This document shows positions 54,900 to 62,539 of a stretch of 64,000 nt of DNA, one piece after another. The notes beneath the pieces were generated by a model that had not been told where the DNA came from, did no database searches, and saw only the letters and a list, made by a program, of their open reading frames with translations. This DNA comes from Sphingobacterium psychroaquaticum (GTDB taxonomy: Bacteria > Bacteroidota > Bacteroidia > Sphingobacteriales > Sphingobacteriaceae): positions 496,001 through 560,000 of the forward strand of contig NZ_FXAU01000003.1 of assembly GCF_900177625.1 (NCBI RefSeq). Direction: 5' to 3'. Position numbers and translations under genes: made by a program. Position 1 is the first letter of the stretch. Each line of letters begins with the position of its first letter.

Positions 54900-56093
54900 A
54901 TGGCTTCAATTTCAGCGACAATTTTAAAGCATCATAAAAAGCAAAACGGACTATGGAATGTTAAAATTAGAATTTCACAAAAAGGAAAGTCCGTTTACGT
55001 TGATACCTCAATTGTTGCAAAGAGAGAAGATCTGGATACAAAGTTACGATTAAAAAAGGTATTTATTGACAAGTATCTAAGTGTGGAGCTGAATCGTTTA
55101 CGTGAGTCTTTGAATTTACTGGGTATTCGAGCTGACAGCATGAGTGCAGAACAGATAAGAAAGATATTAACGCAGAATGGCGAAGTAATGGAAGTTTTCT
55201 CATTTTTTGAAGATTACTGTGCCAAATACAAGGGGAGCTTGAGTACAATTATTAGACGGCGATCATCGATAGCTAGGTTACAAGAATTTGTGGGAAATTC
55301 AGAATTATCTCCACTTGATATTAAAACGAAGTTTTTAACTGACTTTCAGGATTTTCTTAAAAAACCATTGAGGAAGGATACGGTAGGTAGAGGAGGGAGG
55401 TCTAACAGAACTATCGTTAATATTATTGGGGATGTACAAAAGATATTCAATCTTATGCGTGATCGGTATAATGATGAAGACAGTGGAGAAATTAGAATTC
55501 CCAATGATCCTTTCAGAAAATTTATTAGAGTCGTACCCAAGAAGTCAATAAATAAGAATTTATCTATCGATCAGTTAAAGTCAATACGAGATTTGGAGCT
55601 TACAGTGGAGACCGATGTAATATCAAGAGATCTATTTATGCTATCATTCTACCTTTGCGGCATCAATTCGGTGGATTTGATGCACAATTTAACGAGTTCG
55701 AATATAGATAGATTAAACTACAATAGGAGTAAGACCTCAGGTAGGCGTTCAGATGAAGCTTTTATATCTATTAAGATTCCCAATGAAGCTAGAGACTTAA
55801 TTGTAAGATATGCCGGATATTTACAAAGGCGATATAAGTCTGTGAAGTCCTTGAATAACAGGTTGAGTGATTCTTTTAACGAAATGGGAAAGTTGCTGCA
55901 AATTGAAAATTTAACCTTTTATTCTGCTAGGCATTCATTTGCTACTTTGGCACGAAACGAATGTCGATTTAGCAAAGATGATGTAGCTGCTGCATTAAAT
56001 CACTCTTCAAGTACAATAACGGATATCTATATCGCAAAGGACTGGTCAATTATTGATGACGTCCAGGAGGGGGTGCTAAGTTTGCTTAGGTAA
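54900..56093 (+). CDS. Phage-type tyrosine recombinase (integrase)
   Basis: 397 residues. N-terminal arm-binding region (about 1-90), SAM-like core-binding domain (about 95-215), and the catalytic domain. Box II is SARHSFATLA (Arg344, His345), then His368 in LNHSS and the nucleophile Tyr377 in TDIYIAKDW; the basic SKTSGRR near 270 is the beta-hairpin Lys. At the place of the first catalytic Arg the sequence reads YLCGINSVDL with no Arg, as in several Bacteroidota integrases. It inserts and excises the element by site-specific recombination. It lies 170 bases from the host ABC-F gene and defines the left side of the prophage. Confidence 0.9.
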   Translation: MASISATILKHHKKQNGLWNVKIRISQKGKSVYVDTSIVAKREDLDTKLRLKKVFIDKYLSVELNRLRESLNLLGIRADSMSAEQIRKILTQNGEVMEVFSFFEDYCAKYKGSLSTIIRRRSSIARLQEFVGNSELSPLDIKTKFLTDFQDFLKKPLRKDTVGRGGRSNRTIVNIIGDVQKIFNLMRDRYNDEDSGEIRIPNDPFRKFIRVVPKKSINKNLSIDQLKSIRDLELTVETDVISRDLFMLSFYLCGINSVDLMHNLTSSNIDRLNYNRSKTSGRRSDEAFISIKIPNEARDLIVRYAGYLQRRYKSVKSLNNRLSDSFNEMGKLLQIENLTFYSARHSFATLARNECRFSKDDVAAALNHSSSTITDIYIAKDWSIIDDVQEGVLSLLR

Positions 56094-56102
56094 GCCTTAG
56101 CT

Positions 56103-56134
56103 AAAAAAGGAAGTGCTATTTTGCATTTCCTTTT
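56103..56134. terminator. Bidirectional terminator between integrase and XRE gene
   Basis: Twelve-base stem with one wobble (56105-56116 and 56123-56134), loop TATTTT. It starts ten bases past the integrase stop and, on the minus strand, overlaps the final codons of the XRE gene and runs into six T. Confidence 0.75.
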
Positions 56135-56367
56135 ACATGGCGTTGTCCGGTAAGGATGTAATTAATATCCATGTTGTGTGTTTTTGCCATGTATATTAAG
56201 ATTTCAACGCTAGGGTACCTGTGACCGTTTTCAATTCGGGAAATCTGGACAAATGTGGTAGGCACTCCTTCTTCAAGATCTGTTTGAAGAATACCATTCG
56301 ATTTTCTAAATTCACGAAACCGTAATCCTATTTGCTTTTTCTCAATTTCTTCAATTTCTTGGCTCAT
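56116..56367 (-). CDS. Small XRE-family helix-turn-helix regulator
   Basis: 83 residues, essentially one HTH_3 domain: IGLRFREFRKSNGILQTDLE, then TTFVQISRIENGHRYPSVEI and the closing LIYMAKTHNMDINYILTGQR. It binds DNA as a dimer, probably near its own start; the 113-base spacer upstream holds a palindrome at 56459-56474. It is transcribed in the same direction as the unknown gene and the S24 repressor and may be the last gene of that lysogeny operon. Confidence 0.87.
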   Translation of the reverse strand: MSQEIEEIEKKQIGLRFREFRKSNGILQTDLEEGVPTTFVQISRIENGHRYPSVEILIYMAKTHNMDINYILTGQRHVKGNAK

Positions 56368-56458
56368 ATCTTATTTTTTTTTCAAAGTTAGATCAACTAA
56401 ATACCGGTGACAATAGTAAAAAAATAGGATTTTACTTAAATCTTTTTCCAACTTGTGG

Positions 56459-56474
56459 CTTAAACGGGTTTAAG
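56459..56474. repeat. Palindrome CTTAAAC-GG-GTTTAAG upstream of the XRE gene
   Basis: Perfect 7-base arms with a two-base centre, 92 bases before the XRE start, between it and the unknown gene. It may be an operator or a weak hairpin. Confidence 0.45.
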
Positions 56475-56480
56475 TCTTTT

Positions 56481-56918
56481 TCAATAGTCAGTTCGGTCAT
56501 AGTGTTTTTTCTTTTTATAAATAGTGTTGTTTGTTAATTGAAACATATTGTTACCTAGCCATAAGTAAGGTGATATTTTAAAAATTTGCTTAGTGTCAGA
56601 TTCAAAGTATATATTCCTAATTACAGATAGGTGTAAGATTTTATAAATGTGTTCAGTTACTTCTTCGACTAGGTCACGATTTTCATCCTGATAGTTAATA
56701 TTTAGCAAATAATCGTCGATTGTAGATAAGGAAGTTGACTGATTATAATTCATAGAATTGAGTTCTATAACCTTAAGCCTTATCTTAGTAGGCTTATACT
56801 TAAAGTGTATTCCTCCATCAATTATCCCCTCATATTGCCCAAGCTCTGCTTCCAAATACTTTTTCACAATAGTCATTACCTTTATTTCCAACGGAGAAGT
56901 TTTCCAGACTTTGCCCAT
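56481..56918 (-). CDS. Prophage protein of unknown function
   Basis: 145 residues, basic, without signal peptide or membrane helix. It begins MGKVWKTSPLEIKVMTIVKK and ends with a Lys/Tyr-rich tail (NTIYKKKKHYDRTDY). A middle part with KPTKIRLKVIELNSMNYNQS and VTEHIYKILHLSVIRNIYFE suggests an alpha/beta protein. No family recognised. It is placed two bases after the S24 repressor gene in the same direction, so it belongs to the lysogeny transcript. Confidence 0.65.
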   Translation of the reverse strand: MGKVWKTSPLEIKVMTIVKKYLEAELGQYEGIIDGGIHFKYKPTKIRLKVIELNSMNYNQSTSLSTIDDYLLNINYQDENRDLVEEVTEHIYKILHLSVIRNIYFESDTKQIFKISPYLWLGNNMFQLTNNTIYKKKKHYDRTDY

Positions 56919-56920
56919 GT

Positions 56921-57679
56921 CTATTGCAACTCCCGTTTAACGACATTAAAAATCTGAACCAAATCATCAATTTGGATATCAAAGTCCGGGTATCGGTCCT
57001 TGTCTGGGTTTAACGATCGTAAAGTTAAAGTTCCTGTCTCTAAGCATTGCTTAGTAATTTGTTTGGCGACAATGCCTTCTGTTTTATGCACCAAAATCCA
57101 ATTAGGCCACTGGTGATTGTGGAGCTTGCTGGACCATAACTCTCTTTTAACTTCCCTACCAGTTGCAATTGTGCCGTGAGGCATCGCTTCCTTAATATCT
57201 CCATTATCCATGCTGTCTCCCGAAATTTCGAAAGCCATATACTTACCCCTTACAAATCTATCTACAGTAATATAATGTTTAGGCAACTCTTCTATATATT
57301 CCTTGTCTGCGTATCCTGTTAAATAACCTGCTTGTGCATATACAGGCACAAGATCAACCCCCATTCTGTACCTACCTGGCGATATTTCGGTAAACTTATT
57401 GTCTCCGTCCTCTTCGTAGATAGTAACATCACCCAAGTCCCGTGCATTTTGATTAATCCTTTTTACAGGAGATTTATTGTCAGATGAACCAAATATCTCT
57501 TCCTCTGTTGTGTTAAGTTTTGTAACTATATTGGTTACAACCTCTCGAGTGAGATTGTCCGTCCTAAAGTATTGGTAAACAGTATTCCTAGCAACACCTA
57601 ATTTTTTTGCTGCTTCGATTACCGATACACCATTTTTAGAAAGATAGGTTTTAATTTTTTCTCCCTGATATACAGACAT
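56921..57679 (-). CDS. S24 family phage repressor (CI/LexA-like)
   Basis: 252 residues from MSVYQGEKIKTYLSKNGVSV at 57679; the Met at 57685 is the alternative. An N-terminal HTH (about 8-58, SVIEAAKKLGVARNTVYQYF) is followed by a linker and the C-terminal S24 peptidase-like domain with the nucleophile in EISGDSMDNG (Ser about 156), the general base Lys in IVAKQITK (about 206) and a candidate self-cleavage Ala-Gly in VYAQAGYLTGY. It should silence the rightward early operon and be cleaved after DNA damage. The start at 57679 coincides with the predicted transcription start, so the message may be leaderless. Confidence 0.88.
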   Translation of the reverse strand: MSVYQGEKIKTYLSKNGVSVIEAAKKLGVARNTVYQYFRTDNLTREVVTNIVTKLNTTEEEIFGSSDNKSPVKRINQNARDLGDVTIYEEDGDNKFTEISPGRYRMGVDLVPVYAQAGYLTGYADKEYIEELPKHYITVDRFVRGKYMAFEISGDSMDNGDIKEAMPHGTIATGREVKRELWSSKLHNHQWPNWILVHKTEGIVAKQITKQCLETGTLTLRSLNPDKDRYPDFDIQIDDLVQIFNVVKRELQ

Positions 57680-57682
57680 ATA

Positions 57683-57712
57683 CAAATTATTGTAATATTA
57701 CAACTTGCACAA
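57683..57712 (-). promoter_or_regulatory. Leftward promoter of the repressor gene
   Basis: On the minus strand TTG (57710-57712), 20-base spacer and TAATTTG (57683-57689). The predicted first base lies within a few bases of the ATG at 57679. Confidence 0.5.
57690..57703. promoter_or_regulatory. Operator-like palindrome O1, TTGTAAT-ATTACAA
   Basis: Perfect 14-base palindrome in the spacer of the leftward promoter, adjoining its -7 box. It shares the half-site TGTAAT with O2. Confidence 0.6.
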
Positions 57713-57735
57713 TGTAATTGTAGTAATTACATTTG
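57705..57735 (+). promoter_or_regulatory. Rightward early promoter of the prophage
   Basis: TTG (57705-57707), 20-base spacer and TACATTTG (57728-57735), which matches TAnnTTTG exactly. Transcription would begin near 57741 and run into the gene at 57800. Confidence 0.65.
57711..57733. promoter_or_regulatory. Operator-like palindrome O2, AATGTAATT-GTAGT-AATTACATT
   Basis: Perfect nine-base arms around a five-base centre, covering the spacer and most of the -7 box of the rightward promoter and the -33 of the leftward one. Confidence 0.65.
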
Positions 57736-57799
57736 TACCATACGAACAAACAAAGTTAATAAATAAGTTAATAAACCTTATCCCAACAGAGTACCATAT

Positions 57800-58360
57800 A
57801 TGAAAAAGATAATCGCCGGTTTAATTGATGATGGGGCCGAGTTCATTAAGAACGAAGGAAAGCTCTATTGTGTACATGCGAGGAAAACCCATGAGTGGCC
57901 GAATTTCCCGGAAAAGGTAGTTTCTCTAATTGAGGAAGATATGTTGAAATATCCAGAGGCATTGAAGGCACTTTCTGAATGGGAGAATCTCTTGCCAGAG
58001 GATCACTTGTATAGATACATCGTGTGTCGTTTCGGAGGGATTGATGATGAGCCTGATATAAGTTCAGAAGGTAAGATTTCCCACAAGGAATATTTTGAGT
58101 GTGGTCTACGTGGGAAGTGCCGGTTTGAAGGGAAATTGTGCTGTTCTATTAAGGCGGATTACGGAGTGCTTACTAAGATGGAGTTAGAGGTTCTAAAACA
58201 CAGTTCTCTCTCTTATAAGGAAATAGCCGACCGATTATTTATATCCGTTGAAACTGTCTCTACACACATGCAAAACCTTCGGTCAAAAACGGGATTGAAG
58301 AACTCGACACAGCTCGCTATTTATGCAATGCAGAAAGGAGTGATAAATGAAAATAATTAA
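57800..58360 (+). CDS. LuxR-type HTH regulator of the prophage early operon
   Basis: 186 residues. The C-terminal HTH (about 123-182) is clear: LTKMELEVLKHSSLSYKEIA, DRLFISVETVSTHMQNLRSK. The N-terminal two thirds are not a receiver or autoinducer domain; they contain a cysteine cluster, FECGLRGKCRFEGKLCCS (about 98-115), which may bind a metal. It is the first gene of the rightward operon, so it may activate later genes. Similar small LuxR-like proteins occur on Bacteroidota phages and mobile elements. The last 14 bases overlap the next gene. Confidence 0.82.
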   Translation: MKKIIAGLIDDGAEFIKNEGKLYCVHARKTHEWPNFPEKVVSLIEEDMLKYPEALKALSEWENLLPEDHLYRYIVCRFGGIDDEPDISSEGKISHKEYFECGLRGKCRFEGKLCCSIKADYGVLTKMELEVLKHSSLSYKEIADRLFISVETVSTHMQNLRSKTGLKNSTQLAIYAMQKGVINENN

Positions 58361-58559
58361 GATAAAGCCATCCCCAACAGTCGTTAGTCACATATTGAAG
58401 ATGAAGCCAGGGGAAGTTCTTCGGTTCGATCTATCACATAGAAAGCAAGTAGTTGAAACTGCAGGAAGAAAGATGAAGGATGTTGAACCTAACTATCGTT
58501 TCCCAACTATTACCAACAGAGAAGGTGGATTCATTGAAATAAGAAAGGAGCCTAAATGA
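58347..58559 (+). CDS. Small prophage protein of unknown function
   Basis: 70 residues, strongly basic (KIIKIKPSPTVVSHILKMKP, HRKQVVETAGRKMKD), without known motif. It overlaps the LuxR-type gene by 14 bases and the following gene by four, so it is translationally coupled to both. The tight packing supports a real gene. A role in DNA or RNA binding is possible from its charge only. Confidence 0.65.
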   Translation: MKIIKIKPSPTVVSHILKMKPGEVLRFDLSHRKQVVETAGRKMKDVEPNYRFPTITNREGGFIEIRKEPK

Positions 58560-58870
58560 TGTCTGTATTTGATTACGAATTGCGGAATATGCTCACAAAG
58601 GCCGCAGAGCTTGGGGCAACTAAAGCCCTTACTGAGACTGGTGCAGTAAAACCATATCTGAATAAGTCTGAAGCATACCGGATGTATGGAAGGGGGGTAG
58701 TTGATGGATGGATAAAGGATGGACTACTTACCCCTCGAGGTGACACTTATAAAAGTTGGCGAATTGATCGTGTGGAGATTCAAGCTTTAGCCGCTTCAAG
58801 AACAGTCGCTGAGTACATAAATAGCCAATACTTTAAAAATAAGGGTGCCGAAATAAAGACTAAGAAGTAG
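58556..58870 (+). CDS. Small helix-turn-helix/excisionase-like prophage protein
   Basis: 104 residues. The segment LNKSEAYRMYGRGVVDGWIK, then DGLLTPRGDTYKSWRIDRVE, fits the helix, turn and wing order of MerR/excisionase-type DNA-binding domains (aromatic WRID near the wing strand). It may act in excision or gene control. The start is the ATG that shares ATGA with the preceding stop. Confidence 0.65.
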   Translation: MMSVFDYELRNMLTKAAELGATKALTETGAVKPYLNKSEAYRMYGRGVVDGWIKDGLLTPRGDTYKSWRIDRVEIQALAASRTVAEYINSQYFKNKGAEIKTKK

Positions 58871-58872
58871 TT

Positions 58873-59088
58873 ATGCTAACAGAAAAAAAACTAAAAGCGC
58901 TCGGTTTTGAGCGGTTTGAATGGTCAGAAGATGGTATTGTGATTTGTGACCACAAGTTAAAAAAGGGTGGAGTTACAATTGAAATCACAAACCTTACTAC
59001 CGTAGAAATTACAACGCAAGGGCAGTATGTGCCGCTTCCCCTAGACTCGGAAGAAAAGCTGGAACAGTTAATAAATCTTTTATCATGA
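58873..59088 (+). CDS. Small prophage protein of unknown function
   Basis: 71 residues. It reads MLTEKKLKALGFERFEWSED, then GGVTIEITNLTTVEITTQG and ends in EEKLEQLINLLS; a strand-rich fold with a terminal helix. No family recognised. It begins two bases after the previous gene and overlaps the next by four. Confidence 0.65.
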   Translation: MLTEKKLKALGFERFEWSEDGIVICDHKLKKGGVTIEITNLTTVEITTQGQYVPLPLDSEEKLEQLINLLS

Positions 59089-59936
59089 ATAATATAGTGC
59101 AATTATTTTCTTATCAAGGTAACGAGGTTACTTTTAGAAATGAACAAGGAATAGCGTACGTTAATGCTAATAATATGGCTAAGCCATTTAAAGGTAAAGA
59201 GCCAAAACATTGGTTTGAAAACAAAGAAACACATGAATTTCTACATGCATTAGCTTTTGCAAGAGGTTATAAACCGATGGGGAAAATTCCGACTTCGTTA
59301 AATACCAGTGAGTTAGCGAGAGTATATCCTTCTTTACTAATCGTTGTAAAAGGTGGATTACAACAGCAGGGGACTTGGATGCATGAAGATGTTGCATTGG
59401 AGTATGCTCAATGGTTATCAGTAGACTTCAAACTATGGTGCAACGATCGAATTAAAGAACTTCTAAAAGTCGGTATGACTACAACTCATTCTATTTCTGA
59501 GCTTGTTGATAATCCTGATATGATTATTGAGATGGCAACTAAGTTAAAGGCAATGCGGGCTGAAAATGAAGCAAAACAGCTTGAAATTGATAGAGCCAAT
59601 CAAACCATATTAACGCAAGCTCCAAAAGTTAGATATGTGGATGAAGTTTTGTTGACGGATAATCTGATAACTGCAACCACGATAGCCAAAGAACTAGGTT
59701 TTTCTGCAGTCACTTTAAATAATAAACTGAAAGACCTTAAAATTCAATATAAGCAAAACGGTCATTTCGTTCTCTACTCTCAGTACCAGGATAAAGGTTT
59801 TACTAAAACAAAGACGCACACTTTCCTTGATAGTAGTGGCGTTCAGCAAGTGTCAATACAAACCTATTGGACTCAAAAAGGCAGAGCTTTTATTCATGGC
59901 AAGTTAAATCCAGAATTTCAAAAACACGATAATTAA
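59085..59936 (+). CDS. KilA-N domain / KilAC antirepressor-like protein
   Basis: 283 residues. The N-terminal KilA-N domain (about 18-115) has GIAYVNANNMAKPFKGKEPK and the hallmark QGTWMHEDVALEYAQWLSVDFKLW (core TWMHEDVALEYAQWLS). A coiled linker (about 140-175) leads to a KilAC/ANT domain (about 185-275, LLTDNLITATTIAKELGFSA and YWTQKGRAFIHGKL). Phage proteins of this type bind DNA and often counter the repressor. It is coupled to the gene before it by a four-base overlap. Confidence 0.88.
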   Translation: MNNIVQLFSYQGNEVTFRNEQGIAYVNANNMAKPFKGKEPKHWFENKETHEFLHALAFARGYKPMGKIPTSLNTSELARVYPSLLIVVKGGLQQQGTWMHEDVALEYAQWLSVDFKLWCNDRIKELLKVGMTTTHSISELVDNPDMIIEMATKLKAMRAENEAKQLEIDRANQTILTQAPKVRYVDEVLLTDNLITATTIAKELGFSAVTLNNKLKDLKIQYKQNGHFVLYSQYQDKGFTKTKTHTFLDSSGVQQVSIQTYWTQKGRAFIHGKLNPEFQKHDN

Positions 59937-59955
59937 ACTTTAAAATAATAAGACA

Positions 59956-61947
59956 ATGAATATCCTAATCAAAACCCTAACAATGATCAACTTCAAAGGC
60001 GTAAAGAACTTTACTGTTGATTTCAATTTTATCACGAACATCTATGGTGCCAATGCATCTGGAAAGACAACCATCTTCGATGCTTTCACCTGGTTGTTAT
60101 TCGGAAAGGATTCAACCGATCGCAAAGATTTCAATGTAAAACCCTTAGACCCTAGCGGAACAACGAGAGACCGTACAGAAAATGAGGTTTCCGCTGTACT
60201 CGAGGTAGATGGCCAAGACATAACAATTCGCCACATACAAAAGGAAAAGTGGACCAAGAAAAGAGGCGAGGAGGTTGCGGAGTTTACCGGTAACGAACAT
60301 TTATACTTTTGGAACGATGTGCCGGTAAACGCGGGTGAATTTCAAGCAAAGGTGAACGATTTACTTCCGGAGAATGTATTCAAGCTTATAACAAATCCGC
60401 TTTATTTCAACTCTCAGAAATGGCAGGACCAGCGCTCGGTGTTGTCGGAGCTCGCTGGGGAAATTACTGATAGCTTCCTTACCGGGAAATATCCCGAGCT
60501 GCAGGAGTTGCTGAACGCACTGGATGGAAAGACCTTGAAAGAGTTTAAGGCTAAGGTTTCCTCGGATAAGAAAAACCTTAAGGATCAGCTTGCTGAAATT
60601 CCCGGACGAATTGACGAGGCCGAGCGCGGCAAGCCGGAGCCGGTAAACGAAGCTGAAGTAAATGCCCGTATTGCAGAATTACAAGCGGAATATGATGGAT
60701 TGGAACAGGCAATTGTTGATAAAAACGCGGCAAACGAAAAGGAAAATTCTCGTATTCAAGCTGTCCAAAAAGATATCCATGATTTAAAATTGGAGATCCA
60801 AAACATCGAAGCAGCGCATCGTTCTGCTTATACTTCGGATGTAAATGCGGCTAACTCGGGTGTGAATGAAGATAAGGCGAAGCTTAACAATTTGGATTCC
60901 CAATTGCGTTTGCAGGAAAATCAATTAAAGCAATTGGAGCAGTCTCATGCCGATCAACTTGCACGAATTGAACACGATAAACAGGATATCAACGATCGTT
61001 TAGTGAGTTTAAGAACGCTTTTCATTTCTGTAAATGGACGTGAACTAAATCCAAATGATAAGGTGTGCAAGGAGTGTGGTCGCGAACACGAGGCTCATAA
61101 TATTGCCGAGTTACAAACAAAGTTCAATGAGATCAAACGCAAAGAACTTGAGGGTTTAAATATTCAAGGTGCAGGCTTGAAAAAGGACCTTGAAAAGCGC
61201 AAGTCGGATATCGTGCAAGCTAAAGAGCAATTCGAGATTACCAAATCGGCCATCATTACCTCTCTGAAAAATCTGAAAGCATCACTTGAGGAGGTTCAAA
61301 CTAAAGTTGAATTAGCAAAAAATAAAACTGTTGTAGTTAAGACTTACGAGGATCGCGTAATGGAAGACGATGCGATTGTCACTAAAATGAATAAAATCAC
61401 GGAGCTCCAAGAACAACTTGAGACTACTCCGGTAGATTACGGTGATTTGCGTATCAAAAAGGCAACTGTAAATGCTGACTTAGATACCGAAAAACGTAAA
61501 CTGAATACGTCTGAAACTATTGCAAAGGCTGATAAGCGTATTCAGGAGCTTAAGGACCAGGAGAAAACTATGTCACAACAGCTTGCGTCCCTTGAAAAAC
61601 AAGAGTTCGCGGCTGAGAAATACGAAAAAGCCAAGTCCGAAGAATTGGAGAATCGTGTTAACGGCATGTTCAAGTTCGCGAAATTCAAATTGTTCAAACC
61701 GCTAATTAACGGCGGAGAGGAACCGACTTGCCAAACAACGTACAATGGCGTGCCGTTTTCAGACCTTAACACTGCTGGTAAAATCTTAGTTGGTATCGAT
61801 ATCATTTCAACATTATCAGCACACTATGGTGTTATCGCTCCGATTTGGTTAGATAATAGAGAGTCTATTACGGTAATTCCAGACACAGCTTCTCAAGTGA
61901 TAAATTTAATTGTGTCTTCCGGTGATGAAAAACTAAGAGTAGCGTAG
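59956..61947 (+). CDS. Rad50/SbcC-like AAA ATPase of the prophage
   Basis: 663 residues. Walker A IYGANASGKTTIFDAFTWLL (about 30-49) is followed by a long coiled coil that contains a CxxC zinc-hook, VCKECGREHE (Cys371 and Cys374), near its middle, and a returning coil. The C-terminal half-site is unusual: instead of LSGGQ it has SDLNTAGKILVGIDI and the Walker B is APIWLDNRESI with Asp-Asn in place of Asp-Glu. Such ATPases help process DNA ends. No SbcD-like nuclease is next to it; RecT and an MBL-fold protein follow. It starts 19 bases after the KilA-N gene and leads the recombination module. Confidence 0.85.
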   Translation: MNILIKTLTMINFKGVKNFTVDFNFITNIYGANASGKTTIFDAFTWLLFGKDSTDRKDFNVKPLDPSGTTRDRTENEVSAVLEVDGQDITIRHIQKEKWTKKRGEEVAEFTGNEHLYFWNDVPVNAGEFQAKVNDLLPENVFKLITNPLYFNSQKWQDQRSVLSELAGEITDSFLTGKYPELQELLNALDGKTLKEFKAKVSSDKKNLKDQLAEIPGRIDEAERGKPEPVNEAEVNARIAELQAEYDGLEQAIVDKNAANEKENSRIQAVQKDIHDLKLEIQNIEAAHRSAYTSDVNAANSGVNEDKAKLNNLDSQLRLQENQLKQLEQSHADQLARIEHDKQDINDRLVSLRTLFISVNGRELNPNDKVCKECGREHEAHNIAELQTKFNEIKRKELEGLNIQGAGLKKDLEKRKSDIVQAKEQFEITKSAIITSLKNLKASLEEVQTKVELAKNKTVVVKTYEDRVMEDDAIVTKMNKITELQEQLETTPVDYGDLRIKKATVNADLDTEKRKLNTSETIAKADKRIQELKDQEKTMSQQLASLEKQEFAAEKYEKAKSEELENRVNGMFKFAKFKLFKPLINGGEEPTCQTTYNGVPFSDLNTAGKILVGIDIISTLSAHYGVIAPIWLDNRESITVIPDTASQVINLIVSSGDEKLRVA

Positions 61948-61948
61948 T

Positions 61949-62539
61949 ATGGAAGTTTGGACAGATATTAATGGATATGAAGGGTATTACCAAGTGAGTA
62001 ATGTGGGTAATGTTAAAAGTATTGAAAGAGTAGTTACAGAAAAAGGAGGTAAGAAAAAATCACTTGTCAGCACTATGTTAAAATGCGCTAAGTATAAAAA
62101 CGGATATCATTTTGTTGTCTTATGCAAAAATTCTGTTAGAAAGCAGTTTAGCTTACATCGTCTTGTCGCATTACATTTTATTCCAAATAGTAATATGAAA
62201 TTAGAAGTTAACCATATCGATGAGGACAAGTCAAATAATTCAGCTTCCAATCTTGAGTGGATATCTCATAAAGATAACATAAACCACGGAACTGCAATAT
62301 CACGTAGAGTTAAAAACTCTGATTTCAGAGGTGAAAAAAATCCTATGTATGGGAGGTTCGGAGCTGCAAATCCTAGATCAAAACCAATTTACAGGATAGA
62401 CGATTGCGGTCGAATAATATCTAGACATGAGAGCTCCAACGAGGCCGCAAGGGAATTTAACCTAAATCCATCTTCTATCATTGGCGTATTAAATGGTCGA
62501 ATTGGTAAAACAAAGGGATTCAAATTTAGAAGAGCCTAA
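61949..62539 (+). CDS. HNH endonuclease with NUMOD4 and NUMOD1-type modules (homing type)
   Basis: 196 residues. The NUMOD4 module is EVWTDINGYEGYYQVSNVGNV (core WTDINGYEGYYQVSNVGNV, 4-22). The HNH nuclease follows, with LHRLVALHFIPNS, EVNHIDEDKSNNSASNLEWI (about 88-107), the H-N-H layout. The C-terminal region (SKPIYRIDDCGRIISRHESS, AAREFNLNPSSIIGVLNGR) is a NUMOD1/IENR-type DNA-binding repeat. This domain order is that of free-standing homing endonucleases. It lies one base after the ATPase stop and shares TAATG with the next gene, so it is inserted without breaking the operon. Confidence 0.88.
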   Translation: MEVWTDINGYEGYYQVSNVGNVKSIERVVTEKGGKKKSLVSTMLKCAKYKNGYHFVVLCKNSVRKQFSLHRLVALHFIPNSNMKLEVNHIDEDKSNNSASNLEWISHKDNINHGTAISRRVKNSDFRGEKNPMYGRFGAANPRSKPIYRIDDCGRIISRHESSNEAAREFNLNPSSIIGVLNGRIGKTKGFKFRRA

